64,000 nt of DNA from Nemertoderma westbladi (taxonomy: Eukaryota; Xenacoelomorpha; Nemertodermatida; Nemertodermatidae), in the NCBI GenBank assembly GCA_032718475.1, contig JAUCBJ010001142.1, positions 62,001 through 126,000 of the forward strand, written 5' to 3'. Below are positions 10,760 to 22,282 of this stretch, piece after piece. The stretch's first letter is position 1; each line of letters opens with the position of its first letter. Below the pieces are notes generated by a model. It was not told the DNA's origin, searched no databases, and worked only from the letters and a program-made list of their open reading frames with translations. The position numbers and the translations under genes are program-made.

Positions 10760-12217
10760 CCTGCTAGGGAGGGATATATATATCAATATATTTCTCAAAT
10801 AAATGGTAAAGAAACAGTGTATACCTTTTCGCATTGTCGAACTTAAACAATCAATATGATTGTGCTTGGCTAGTTTTTTTTTACCCTTATATATTTTATA
10901 TGAGTCACTGAGTGGTTAATTGGATAAAAACAAATTGTAGTATCTAGCACTATCTAGATAGCATGTAGGCCCTAGTATGTAGCACAAATATCTCACAAAT
11001 AAATGAAATTGTTGTGGTTGCTAGTATGCTTGTGGCAGGCTACCTTAGTTATTACTTAAAGTGCATGAATGTAGCTAAATTTCATTTGAAAACCGGCAGT
11101 GAAATTTTAACATTAGCATTCTAAAAATTATGCCATTAGAATCGCCATAAAATTCTGTATAAATTAATTTGAGAATTAGAATCTCATCGTTAGGATAACT
11201 ATCATAATATTAAAAATAAAAATATGCTCAGCTTCTGCTTTGAGTACCGGTACTAGTGGAGTTACAGCCAAAATATGTCCGGAAATATAATCGCAGCCTG
11301 TGAAGGACAAATAGTGGCTGCACGGACACTTTCTGGATGTAAATATGTGGACAATTTTTGGCTGAGCTTCAGCCAGAAAGTGACCAGTGTTCTAACTGTA
11401 TTTGCTACCGAATTTGCCGAATTTTTTTTTCAAATTCGGTTCGGTTCCGATCAGCAAAATTTTAAATTCGGTCGATCCACAGTCTGATCATTTATATTAT
11501 TTGGCATTTGGTTTCAGTATCTGTCTCAGTGTCTGTCAGTCTGTATACCTTATAAACCGATTCGACTGTCCTTTTCAGCATTTCCCTTGCGGCAGTTCCG
11601 CAGTTGCGGTGCTAAGGCCTCTGAATTGTTTCAACAATTCGTGCTTCCATGGTTGGAAATTGCGACGATCGCAAAGGCTTCAGTTTCAAAACCTTTTACA
11701 GTTTCAAAGCATTTCACATGCTGCGCAAAGGCCTGGATAATTTCGCAGCTATTTCAGTATTTATCAAGCTGCACAAACAGACAAAGGCCTCTTAACAATT
11801 TAAACAGCTCATTTCAGCATTTATCATGCTTTACGAACAGACGAATTCCTTTTATAACTGTATAACAGTATAAAGGGTCTCTGACAGTCTGAACAGTTCT
11901 AACAGTTTCAACATTTCTCATGTTGCACAAAGCCTTCGAAACAATTAAGTCGGGGTGCGTTGCGTGGGGGTGAATGTGCCCTGATTACAAATCATTATAA
12001 ATGGTGTGTACGAAAGTAATTAATCGGTATTCCCGTTTTCACATAAACAATAATGTCTATAAATTAAATTGTAAGCAGCAATGTCTCCAAGGAATGAGGT
12101 TTAAGCGACAGTGTTTGATTGTTTATACATACATAACCTACTTTATACAGAGTATGTTTAATTTGTTTACCTTTACTGGAGCCACTGCTTATTAATGTTA
12201 ATGTATAATAAAACGAG
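10760..12217. other. Intergenic, no gene seen
   Basis: A low-complexity AACCGAA/AATTCGG-rich segment at 11,405-11,475 has an inverted relative at 15,915-15,975 (CCGAACCGAACCGAAATT). They may be the two ends of a further decayed TIR element, but I could not define boundaries. The stretch 11,560-11,940 has repeated TTTCAGCATTT / ACAGTTT phrases. Confidence 0.35.
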
Positions 12218-12563
12218 CTAATTAATAGGGCTCGATCGGAGTTGGGATTTGGCCGGAGCCGGAGCAGGAGCCGGAGTTGGACAATTTGGCCGGAGCCGGA
12301 GCCGGAGTTTTTCAAAAATTTAATTATTTATAAAAAAAATAAAGTAATGGTTATCGTTCGCCAATTGCTCACAATCAATCATACTGTAGGTCTAATTACA
12401 TAATTAATTTCATAATTTATAGATTTACGAATTTTCAATTTAAAATTTAAGTAATTAATTTATCATGGACAGACGGCCTGACGCTGATGGCTAAAAATTA
12501 CCTACAGTACCTAACTCACTAGGCCTACCTAACTGTACAGCCGTACAGCCCGACAGCCGTAAG

Positions 12564-15154
12564 TAGGGTTCGATCAGTGCACCGGCACCGGCACCGGTAT
12601 TGCCGGTGTTTGGCACCACCGGCACCGGCACCTGCACCGGCAAAAACATTGCCGGTGCCGGTGTTTTTTAAAATGATTGGCTGCTGTTAAAATTGAAGCC
12701 TACTGCAGTACCGGTACTGCAGACAGCCTGGCTAAGCTATCAGTCAGCTACAAGGCAGCAATGCTATAGCTGTTTGACTGTCTGTCTACTGGTCTAGCAG
12801 TCTAGTGACTTGACTAGTGGTAGGGTAGCCCAGAATCATAACGCCTTACTTAGTGTAAAACTGATACACTATGTTATTTCTGTACCGTATTTTATGTAAT
12901 ATATAAATACTCTAGGCCTACTGTAACTGTACACATATAATTTTAATGCAATCGTTTTATTTAAACTTTTATATTCATTTTATTGTAAATCTAAACCATT
13001 TTATATAAATGCGTGACATCATAATTTTACAGTATTGTAGAATTGTACGTACTTGTTGCTCTGCTGCTGTACCCGTGTGCTGGACAGCTGGGTTAAGCTA
13101 TTACAACTGTACAATATTAATTCAGAAATTGATCAGTCAGTACATAGTCGGCCAGCTACTGAGCTACTGTACCTTCTGTCAATCTGTGACTGTGGTACTT
13201 TACTGCATCACTGCCTCAAACACACGAAGACATACTCCTAGCTAGGCACATATACCAGGTTGGAATTCATGCATGAGCGCGCAGGTACGCTTTGTTGTTT
13301 TGAAATCACCGCGCACCTGAAATTGGCTCGTCGCGCACCTCATCATATGTCATAATCCAAACAAAATCGCGCAGCTCATGTCATGCATATCTCAAAAAAT
13401 CGCACAGTTCATAAGAACAATTTTACATTCCTATTTTACAAGTTTGAGCGTTTTAAGCTTATCTTTACGTCTGTCTGTCTGTACGTTGAATCTAGGCTTA
13501 CATAATAAATGTAATTTTTGCAACATCAAAATTGTTAATATTAAAAAATATTTTTTTAATCCACTACTATGGTGGCCCATCGGGCTCACTGCTTTTATAA
13601 CAGAAAATATTATTTTAGATTACAAACAAAACATGTACCGGTAATTTCAAAAAAACGAATATTGAAATAGGTACCAGTCTGCCAATAATACTTTGTATAG
13701 GCCTACCTAACAATTAGGCTTAAACATACAGTTGGCTTATAATTAAGTCATACTTATAATACATTGTTACTTTCTGACTTTACCTGTTTACTAATGTAAC
13801 ATCGGCATAGCATAGACCTAATAACAATACAACAATAGAGTACTGTAGTTAAAATAAATAGACAAATTCAGCTCCGGTTGCCGGTATTACAGTATTATGG
13901 TGAAGTGATTTGACTGTTTGAAGAATTGGAAATGAGAAACTAATGCGAGCGCAGTGAGCGAAATTTTTTTGTGTATTTTCGTGATTTCAATTAATTTGTG
14001 GTGCGCATCAGAGGCAGAACTGCGCGCTGAGGCGCAACGCGCACCTGTCTCACACCCGAACGCGCACCTGTCTCACCCAAACGCGCATCTGGTTTGCGGT
14101 CATTCGCGCAGGTACGCGTCCGAGTTTTGCAGCATGAATTCCAACCTGGCACATATACGGTTGTGGTTTAGAAAATCTACGCGCCGCAACCATAAAACAA
14201 TTCACAAACATACCCGAACTACTAGCGACGGAAGCTAACCTAATCTATACATACAACCCCCCACTTAACGTAGCAAGACCAGCAATCTAAACCCAATGTT
14301 TTATATAATACATTCTATATCTTACACAACTACGGTGCCCTCTATAGCGAATTTCCGGGGTTTTATGTGCTTTTCCCCTACCTTCCTTTTTGTTTTTGTC
14401 TTGGTTTTTTCTGTTTCTTGTGATTTCTTACTCTGTAAAAATTACAGCTATCATTATGTTGCATTCTACCTAACCGTGCGCTCTAAGTAGATACCTCATA
14501 ATCCTATGTAACCTACCTAATCCAATTATACCATTCAGTATGTAGACACATGACCATTCCTGGGATTTCCCTATCAACTTCTCCCAACCTTATAACCCAA
14601 CCTGCAACCCTATATTTGTACTTTAGATTGACAGCTTACAACTAACTCGCTGTACTTTCCCTATCACAATTACCTTACGTTATACAGTACATACATATAC
14701 GTTAACCTTTCTGGGATTCACCTATCAGGTATTCCCCTTTAAAACTTAGATATATATATATATAGACCCCTACCTTTTCCTGTTAGTTGCCAGTACATAG
14801 TCTGATGCAGACCGGTAGGCGGTAGGTCGAAAACGTTTACTTTTGTATCTTTATCTAATATAATATAACCAGCTAAAGACCCTCAATACTTTATTTTTTT
14901 ATCATCTTTACACTATGCCTCATTTCTGCATTTCATTAGGTGACAGGGTTAGGCTGTTAGGTGTGCCTGTGCGTGTGGCCTAATGTAATAGACATAGATT
15001 ACACAAAAATTTATATTATTTCGTTTTCAAATAGAATTACGCCAAATTTGCCCAACATTTAAAAACACCGGCACCGGCACCTGCACCGGCATTTACAATG
15101 TGACACCGGCACCGGCACCGGCACCGGCAAAATTTTGGCACCGATCGAACCCTA
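12564..15154. mobile_element. TIR element B (hAT-like), nested in A
   Basis: The ends TAGGGTTCGATC and GATCGAACCCTA are inverted, and an exact 8-bp duplication GCCGTAAG flanks them (12,556-12,563 and 15,155-15,162). Subterminal arrays of CACCGG words lie at 12,580-12,665 and 15,065-15,130. It has no transposase and contains element C. The terminus resembles A's (TAGGG[C/T]TCGATC), so A and B may have been moved by the same or related transposases although their subterminal words differ. Confidence 0.87.
13255..14149. mobile_element. TIR element C, nested in B
   Basis: The ends are exact 18-bp inverted repeats CCAGGTTGGAATTCATGC and complement, flanked by an 8-bp duplication CACATATA (13,247-13,254 and 14,150-14,157). 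Iterated GCGCACCTG / GCGCAGGTACG words lie inside both ends (13,278-13,345; 14,035-14,120). The element is 895 bp and non-coding. The 8-bp TSD fits hAT; the CCAGG start is less typical. Confidence 0.85.
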
Positions 15155-15583
15155 GCCGTAAGTGTACAAGAACTGCAGTACAGTATGCTGGCATGGCAGC
15201 AGTAAATGGCTGCAGTGGTCAGGTGGTAGGGCCTACAGTCAGACAGTGTACAATCATAGCATTTACAATTTTTTACAGTAGTGCCTACCTGTCTGCCTGT
15301 CTGCCTGTAATAGTCTGCTAGTCAGCCAGCTGGCCAGGTACCAGTAGGCCTACTGCAGTAGTCAGTCAGTCATTGACTTTTAAGTAAATACTGCAGTATT
15401 ATGCTTGATATTGAAGCTGTACTGCAGTACTTATAGTGTAAATAATTATCAGATTAGAATATGCACGAAATATAATACTTTATTAAAAAATTAACTCCGG
15501 CAATATTTTTACCGGAGCCGGAGCAGGAGCCGGAGGTGCCAAAATGGCCGGAGCCGGAGCTCCGATCGAGCCCTACTAATTAA

Positions 15584-16436
15584 GTTATTGTCTCATGCTG
15601 GGGATATACATACATTCACTAACCACAGTAAGGTCTCAGGAATTCTTAGCCCGTGAGTATTCTTAGCCTGCGAGTATCTGAGTATTCTTGGCCCTTGGGC
15701 AGTTGGGTATTCTTAGCCCGCAAAACAATAACGTTTATTGTTTTGGTTCCCCCAATACTCCTCTGAAACGTAGTAGTACTCACTTAGTACAACGATGGAC
15801 AGATTGATTAGTCTTACTGCTGTACTGTCTTCTGGTCTTAGCTCAATCAGTCAATGTAATACTTGGAATATTTAGCAAAGTTTGCTCCGGGCTTCTGCAG
15901 TATCAATCAGTCAATTGCAGAAGCCGAACCGAACCGAAATTGCCAAACTTCGGCCCGAACCGAACCCGAAGCTTCTTCTGTTAAGCCCTAATTCAGATAT
16001 TGTAGTGGGAAATTTAAATTTATTATCATAATAATATGACATGACATAGCCAGATGCCAGGCAGGCTGGACATACTGACATAGCCTATGAGAGGGCAGCA
16101 GGCATGGTAGGGGTAGCCCGGCAGCCCGGGCACTCAACAGCAATGGCTGTCTGCTGGATGTTGTACCGGTCAGCCGGTAGCGGTAGTATGGCTATATGGA
16201 TGGATACGCTAATGCCTAACACCAGTCTGTCAGTACAGCAGTAGACAGACAGGTGACAGGTACCGTCAGACCGTAGGTACCATAGACAGTCCAGCAGTCC
16301 GAATGGCGGCTGCAGTTTCCATGTGTAAGCAGGTAAGCACCTGCCTACTGCATACTGCTGTACTGGCCTAGGCCTTTCAGCCTTTACTGCTTAAGTTCAC
16401 TGCATAGGCTGATAGGCCTACTGCTTGTCAGCTCTG
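15584..16436. other. Intergenic, no gene seen
   Basis: Four irregular copies of GTATTCTTAGCCCGCGAG-like sequence lie at 15,650-15,722. The rest is rich in TAGGCCTA, CTGCAG and CAGTCTG words. No coding frame. Confidence 0.4.
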
Positions 16437-16493
16437 TACAGTATGCTGGCATGACAGCAGTAAATGGCTGCAGTGTGTGGTACAGTGTACAAT

Positions 16494-18355
16494 CAGTCGG
16501 TGAGAAGTCAAAAATTGGACTTGAGTCCAAAATTGGACTTCGACTCCAGTTCAAGTCCAAAATGGGACTTCTGTGAGTCCAATAGGCCTATTGGACTTCA
16601 AATCAGCCAATTGTTCCAGGGCCTTGGGTAATTGGATCGGGCGGGATTTTTTTTCTTTAATCGAAAATATATCAAAAAATAAGAGTTTTTAACAGGGGGA
16701 CCTGAAATTCACCAGGGGGAACTTTTTTATAAGGCTTTGAATTTTTACAAAAGTCCAATATTGGACTTTAAGTCCAATTTTGGACGTGACATTGAGAATC
16801 GAACTTAAAGGTACATGAATGAAGCATGACAGATGAGAGACAGCCAGACAGCTGTTAAGTTATGGAAAGTTACCTTTGCAGCTCTGTATGTATCTTCAGT
16901 GTAATGTAATGACTGTACTGTCAGACTGTACTTAGAATATAATGGTACATTCTAGCATTCTAGGTACTCTATGTACCCAGGACTTTATAGTGTCTTTAGG
17001 ACTAGATTAGATTATGCTCCAACAAATATTTAATTACAAATTATATTTGGTGGATACTGGCAGCAATGCCAGGTTAGCCAACTGCATCTGCTGCTAAGGC
17101 TAACTACAGTAGGCCCTACAAGCTACGATTTCATCTAAGGCAGTAAGGCTATGGGAGCCCTATCAGAAAGAAATACTACAAGTTGATGCTACCACCATCT
17201 CTTCTAATTTTTCCATACAACAGGAAGGGTATTATAAAACGGCTGGATAACAGGATAATGAAATGGGATTAGTAACTGATTAATGTGTTTGGGTCTCCAC
17301 ATAATAAGTACAGAAGTAACAAGTAACACACGTCTTAATCATAAACCAATTGAGGGAAAGGAACAGGTTACAGATGCAGGCTTTTCTAACTAAAACAATA
17401 AATGGCCACTTTTGACTTTACCAATTGAAGGAGCCCTATAACCTCACCACATACTACTACTACAATCGGCATGATTCATTGCAAATGGATTATATATATA
17501 GGCCCTATTATGTATTAAGAATGCTGTGCTGGCTTGTTGACAAAAGTGCACCTCCACAACTCCCTTACACCTTATCACCCATGACATTTGCTAGATCATC
17601 CGCATCTTCAAGGCCAGTGTCCTTTAAGACAGTAAGAAAGATGCGTCTCAAGAAAGTTATGGGCTGTCCACCATGCTTATTCACTCCATGAGGTGCACTG
17701 GCTGGTCCTCACGGCTTAAAGCGATGTCCTGCAAAGCGGAGGCGGCTTTGTTCTAGTGTCAAGCTTGGGGGAACCAATGACTGAATGAGACACCTCCAAC
17801 TCCAATGTTATATAGTGTTTGGTTGGAGATGCAGAGATGTGTGCATTGTACTTGACACAGTGAACCTAATCAAAACAATTAGTCAATAAACATTAACTCA
17901 ATAACATAATAGGTTACAGTTTACAGCAGTCTTATTTTTGCCATACGAAAATACCACAGGTATGGCAGTATGGGTATGAATGACAATGAACTATACAGCT
18001 ATAACTCCACTACGCTCAGACGCTACCGCGGTATACACCGCTAAGGCAGTAAGGCTACCGCAAAGCTATACCACTACCGCAAAAAGTAACTACTGATGTC
18101 TGACTGTATGTGTGCGATCCCTGTTTATAATATGTATAATAATTAATTTGATCATTAAAATAATGTTGGATTGTAATTATGTAATATATATGTACTGATA
18201 CGGGATGCAGTTTTGATTTAAATACCGATATACAGTATGGCAGCATGGGTACACTTGGAGTTGTACTAAAGTCCAATATTGGACTTTGGAGTCCAAAATT
18301 GGACTTGAAGTCTAAAATTGGACTTGAAGTCCAATTTTTGACTTCTCACCGACTG
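16494..18355. mobile_element. TIR element D with AAGTCC/GGACTT subterminal arrays
   Basis: The ends are CAGTCGGTGAGAAGTCAAAA (16,494) and its complement ending at 18,355. Near both ends are repeated AAGTCCAAAATTGGACTT words (16,508-16,600 and 16,750-16,785; 18,264-18,342). TGTACAAT occurs on both sides, offset by ACAA on the right, so an 8-bp duplication is likely but not clean. It interrupts a copy of family A and carries a LINE fragment at 17,519-17,872. No transposase. Confidence 0.78.
17519..17872 (-). mobile_element. LINE 3' fragment, same family as 2,214-2,540
   Basis: Long near-identical stretches, such as CATTTGCTAGATCATCCGCA and TCAAGGCCAGTGTCCTTTAA, match 2,215-2,537, with small insertions. 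It encodes the remains of the RT C-terminus only and sits inside element D. Confidence 0.85.
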
Positions 18356-18983
18356 ACAATGTACAATCATAGCATTTACAATTTTTTACAGTCTTCCAGT
18401 AGGGCCTATCTGTAATAGTCTGTTAGTTAGCCAGCTGGCCAGTGCCAGTACTGCAGTACAGTCATTGACTTTAAGTAAATACTGCAGTGCAGTTATTATG
18501 CTTGATATTGAAGCTGTACTACAGTACTACTTATAGTGTAAATAATTGTTCAGATTAGAATATGCACGAAATATAATACTTTATTAAAAAATTAACTCAG
18601 GCAATATTTTTACCGGAGCCGGAGCAGGAGCCGGAGGTGCCAAAATGGCCGGAGCCGGAGCCGGAGGCCGGAGCTCCGATCGAGCCCTAGCCAAAGCTAA
18701 GGCAGGCAGGCTGGTCGCAGGTCAGTTAGGTACACGTACAATGGCCAAATCTGGCAATGATTGCTGGATTGTGATTGCCATATTTGGCAACCAAGCAAAA
18801 TCTGGCAACATTTCTGATTGCCTGATTTGGCAACTATATAAAGCCGTTGTTGCCATATTTGGCAACTTAACTAACTCATTGAATATGGCTTATATGGCAG
18901 TATGGCATATCTGCATATGGTTCTGCGTCATTAAGTCCTTCTATGGTCATTCCTTCAGTCCTTAGATCCTGAAATGTTAGGCC

Positions 18984-19299
18984 TGTGCGGGATGGGCGCG
19001 AATATAATATAAAAATCCAATAAGCTGTCAGCCGTATAGTGAGGCTAATAATACTCGGCTCAATAAAGTATGATAAAGAATATAAACGTCATATCACAGA
19101 GGCATCTGACATATATAGTGATAGTACCAGTATGGTAGCACATGCAGAATAAGGTCAGAAAGTCAGATAACACCGACAACAGAATAAGACCGGTATCGTA
19201 ATACAGTAATACTGTAATAATATGCATAGTCAGTATCAGTGCCTCAATAAAGTTAGGTCCATCCAACACGACACCTGTGTGGAAATAATTCCACACACA
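18984..19299 (-). repeat. 3' LTR of the BEL/Pao element
   Basis: It starts TGTGCGGGATGGG and ends ...TTCCACACACA in plus-strand view. It is nearly identical to 25,034-25,349; I see differences only at ATACTCGG/ATAATCGG and ACCAGTA/ACCGGTA. An AATAAA-type signal (CTCAATAAAG) is present twice on the plus strand but not in element sense. Confidence 0.95.
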
Positions 19300-19324
19300 C
19301 CCCCACGTCGCGACAAACATAAAG

Positions 19325-22186
19325 CTAGTCGCGAAATCTTGAAGGACGCCGCACAACACGACCAAAGGAGTTTATTTGTTCATCAGTAACGGATGTTGAG
19401 TGGTTGTTAATGGGTGCAGCATCATGGACGGTAGAGGCACAATTGGATGACACATTCGATGTAGAAGCACCCCCACGATGAGGGCTGGGATCATTTACAC
19501 CCCCACGGTGCTCATGACCTGTAGTGTCACATTCCAGTGGCACTAATAAGTGTACAGCGCTAGTAGTCTTCTTACCACGGATACATAATTCCACAGAGCG
19601 CGCTTGGCCGTCACGGCTTGGTAATATCCGTAAAATGCGGGCCAAAGGCCACTTACCACGAGGTAAATGGCCACCTTTGAGGTTTGCGCGTCGGACAAGG
19701 ACAAGGTCTCCGGGTGAAGGAGATGATGTAGGGGGTGCACGAGGTGCAGTGCGCCATGTGCGGAGTGATGCAATATAATTTGATGACCATTGTTGCCATA
19801 GCAATCGTGAAAGTCGATCGCGACAAAGGTGTGCTTGATGAAGGCCAGAGTTATTAATTGCAGCGGGATCAAGGGTTGAATCATCAGATGGGGGGCATCC
19901 ATAAAGGAAGTGACTTGGTGTTAGTGCATTGAGGTCATTCGGGTCAGAAGATACTGCAGTTAGGGGTCGAAGGTTAGCCATGGCCTCAGCTTCAGCAATA
20001 ACTGTGACCAATTTCTCATATGTGAGTATTTGACTATGACACGTTATCTTGACAATTAACTTGACCAATCTCACTATCCGCTCCCACCAACCACCCCAAT
20101 GTGGTGAACGTACCGGAATAAAGGACCATGTGGTTGCATGAGATGGGAATTTCATTGAGGAAAGTTTCACAAAGGTCTTAGCGTTATCAGAGTAGAAATG
20201 TACGGATGTAAGTGGCCGAATCCGCCTAGCCAGGAAACGGCGAATGGCAAGGTGGGCCATGGGTGCAGACCCATCAGTGACAAGTTCGAGGTGAATGGCT
20301 CGGATGGTCGAACATGTGAAAAGAAGGCATTGGCATGGGGATCCATCGCTAATGTTGAGGGGTCCAAAAAAGTCTATACCAGTAGACTGAAATGGGATCA
20401 ATGCCTGGGTCCGAAATGAAGGCATTTTGGCCTCAGTGGTTTGATAAGGAACAGCACGATATCGTTTGCATGGAGGGCATGCATGGATAAGGCGACGGAC
20501 AAGAGAACGCCCATGAGGGATCCAATATTTGGAACGTACGAGAGCCAGTGTAGCCTCAGCCCCTTGGTGCATAAGACATGTATGGTACTCCATAATGATC
20601 AGGGATGCCAATGGACTTTGGCGAGGAATGATAGGACATGGAGGTTCGGAGGTACGTGGAACCATCATGATGATCCCATCAATCAATGTGGCATGGAGAC
20701 TCCACAGTTGTGACTGTGGTGCCACAGAGGTGTGAGTTTCCAGGAAACGAAGATCACTATCAAAATGGAACTGTTGCTCAATACGTATGATGAGGTGCAT
20801 TGAGGATTGTAACTCAGATTGAAGAAGAGAACCTATCTGAGGATTGTCACGATATCGGAGATTATGGATATAACGACGAACCCAAGCTAAAACACGAACT
20901 GGTGTTTGAAGTGAGGAATATGCCGAAAGGCAAAGAAGGTCCCACTTGGCAAGGGGTACTATCGGTTCGATAGTCAGTAGTTGTGGTGGAGGTTTAGGTT
21001 CAACAGGCCATGAAGACTCAGGCTGAATCAGAAACTCAGGACCATGAATATATGAATGATCAGCAAGTGATGACTTAGAGCAACCTCGTGATGGGATATC
21101 CGCTGGGTTGATAGTTGTTGGAACATATCGCCATTGATGGGGTTCCGTAGATTTAGCAATCTCGGCCAGTCGATTCGCATTAAACACATCCCGTTTGGGC
21201 ATACCCTTACGGATCCAGAAAAGGGTGCATTGGGAATCACTCCAGAGAATAGTCCGTCGAGGTATAAATAAGGCCTGATGAAGATGTCCACAAAAGCGAG
21301 CCCCAAGTACTGCTGCCATCAATTCCAGTCGTGGGACAGACAGTCCTTTATTGACAGGGGCTGCACGGGACTTACAGAAGTATAAGATGGGATATTGCTG
21401 TGGTTGTACAGTGTAGACAATAAATGCATATGCATAGGAAGATGCGTCACAGAAGATGTGTACATCTGTGTACTTACTGAGATTAATGCAGCGAGGGATG
21501 GATACTATAGCCTGCGCATCATCAACCCAGTTACGCCAGCGAAGCTGGAGGTCAGGAGAAAGTTTCTCATCCCAGTCTTTAGTATGAGCCCAAGAATTTT
21601 GGAGGATGATCCGGGCCACAAGAGTCCAAGGTGCCAGAATACCAAGAGGATCGAAAATGAGAGCGGAAGTCCGTAAAACCTCACGACGAGTAAAGTCCTT
21701 AGGGGCCGGTAAGTCTGTATTTATAGTTAATGTGTCATTGACATCATCCCATGGTACACCAAGAACTTTCTTGGGATGTGGAACAACCTGAAGCTCCATA
21801 CCAGCATCAGCAAGGATAGATATGGCTTGCTGAAGAAAGGTAGTAGACTTATGATGGTCAGAGTTACTATGAATGATATCATCACAATAAAGGCTGTCAA
21901 GAAGTGCCTTAATGAATGCCGGAGGTGCATTATCCTGAACATGCTGACGAATGGTAGAATGTAAGGCATATGGACTGGAGGTCAACCCAAAGGGAGTGAA
22001 TATAAATTGATAAATACGATCAGCCCAAATAAACTTGGTCCATTGACGGTCGTCTGAATGCAATTCCACCTGATGAAAGGCTGCTCTCACATCTGCTATC
22101 ACAACATACCGATATAGGCGGAAACGAAAGAGCACATCAGCAAGGGGAGCAAGGAGATTAGGCCCTGGATCAAGACACGAGTTCAA
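19325..22186 (-). pseudogene. pol: BEL/Pao pol: reverse transcriptase, RNase H, integrase
   Basis: This is the part of the polyprotein frame downstream of the UGA. In residues of the 953-residue open part: RT palm with DVRAAFHQV (residues 32-40) and YCDD (100-103, a variant of YVDD). RNase H has Asp247 in IFCDASS, Glu288 in LELMAA, Asp317 in WSDSQC and Asp363 in NPADIPSRG. The integrase zinc motif is H...H...CPPC, and the catalytic core has GIDFFGP, FYSDN and the Glu of WGGWWER. The C-terminal part is basic. The RT frame actually begins further upstream and stays open back to the UGA, so the first Met listed here is internal. All catalytic residues I can check are kept, in line with a young element. 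Confidence 0.92.
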
Positions 22187-22282
22187 ACTAAGGCCTGTTC
22201 TATCTTTAGCCGAACCATTAAAAACGACACGAGGTTTCCCATTATGAATAGCCAGGTGATGGGGAAGATAGAAACCTGTGTC

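Larger units (their letters stand above)
12226..15575. mobile_element. TIR element A (hAT-like), non-autonomous, host of B and C
   Basis: The ends are exact 16-bp inverted repeats: TAGGGCTCGATCGGAG at 12,226 and its complement ending ...GAGCCCTA at 15,575. An 8-bp duplication CTAATTAA flanks it (12,218-12,225 and 15,576-15,583). The TAGGG terminus and 8-bp TSD fit the hAT superfamily. Just inside each end is an array of GGAGCC/GCCGGA words, like the subterminal transposase-binding repeats of hAT elements. No transposase frame is present. Its own sequence is only about 0.75 kb; the remainder is element B. Confidence 0.88.
16437..18689. mobile_element. Partial second copy of family A, interrupted by element D
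   Basis: 16,437-16,493 and 18,356-18,689 together match the right-hand part of element A (15,180-15,575) in the same order, including GGAGCC arrays and the CTCCGATCGAGCCCTA terminus ending at 18,689. The left terminus was not found, so the copy is truncated or its left side is rearranged. The match breaks exactly where element D begins and resumes where D ends. Confidence 0.75.

Noticed and set aside
19060-19365. Frames across the LTR (and 25,110-25,346)
   Set aside because: They are present in both LTR copies and have no protein signature; LTRs are non-coding here.
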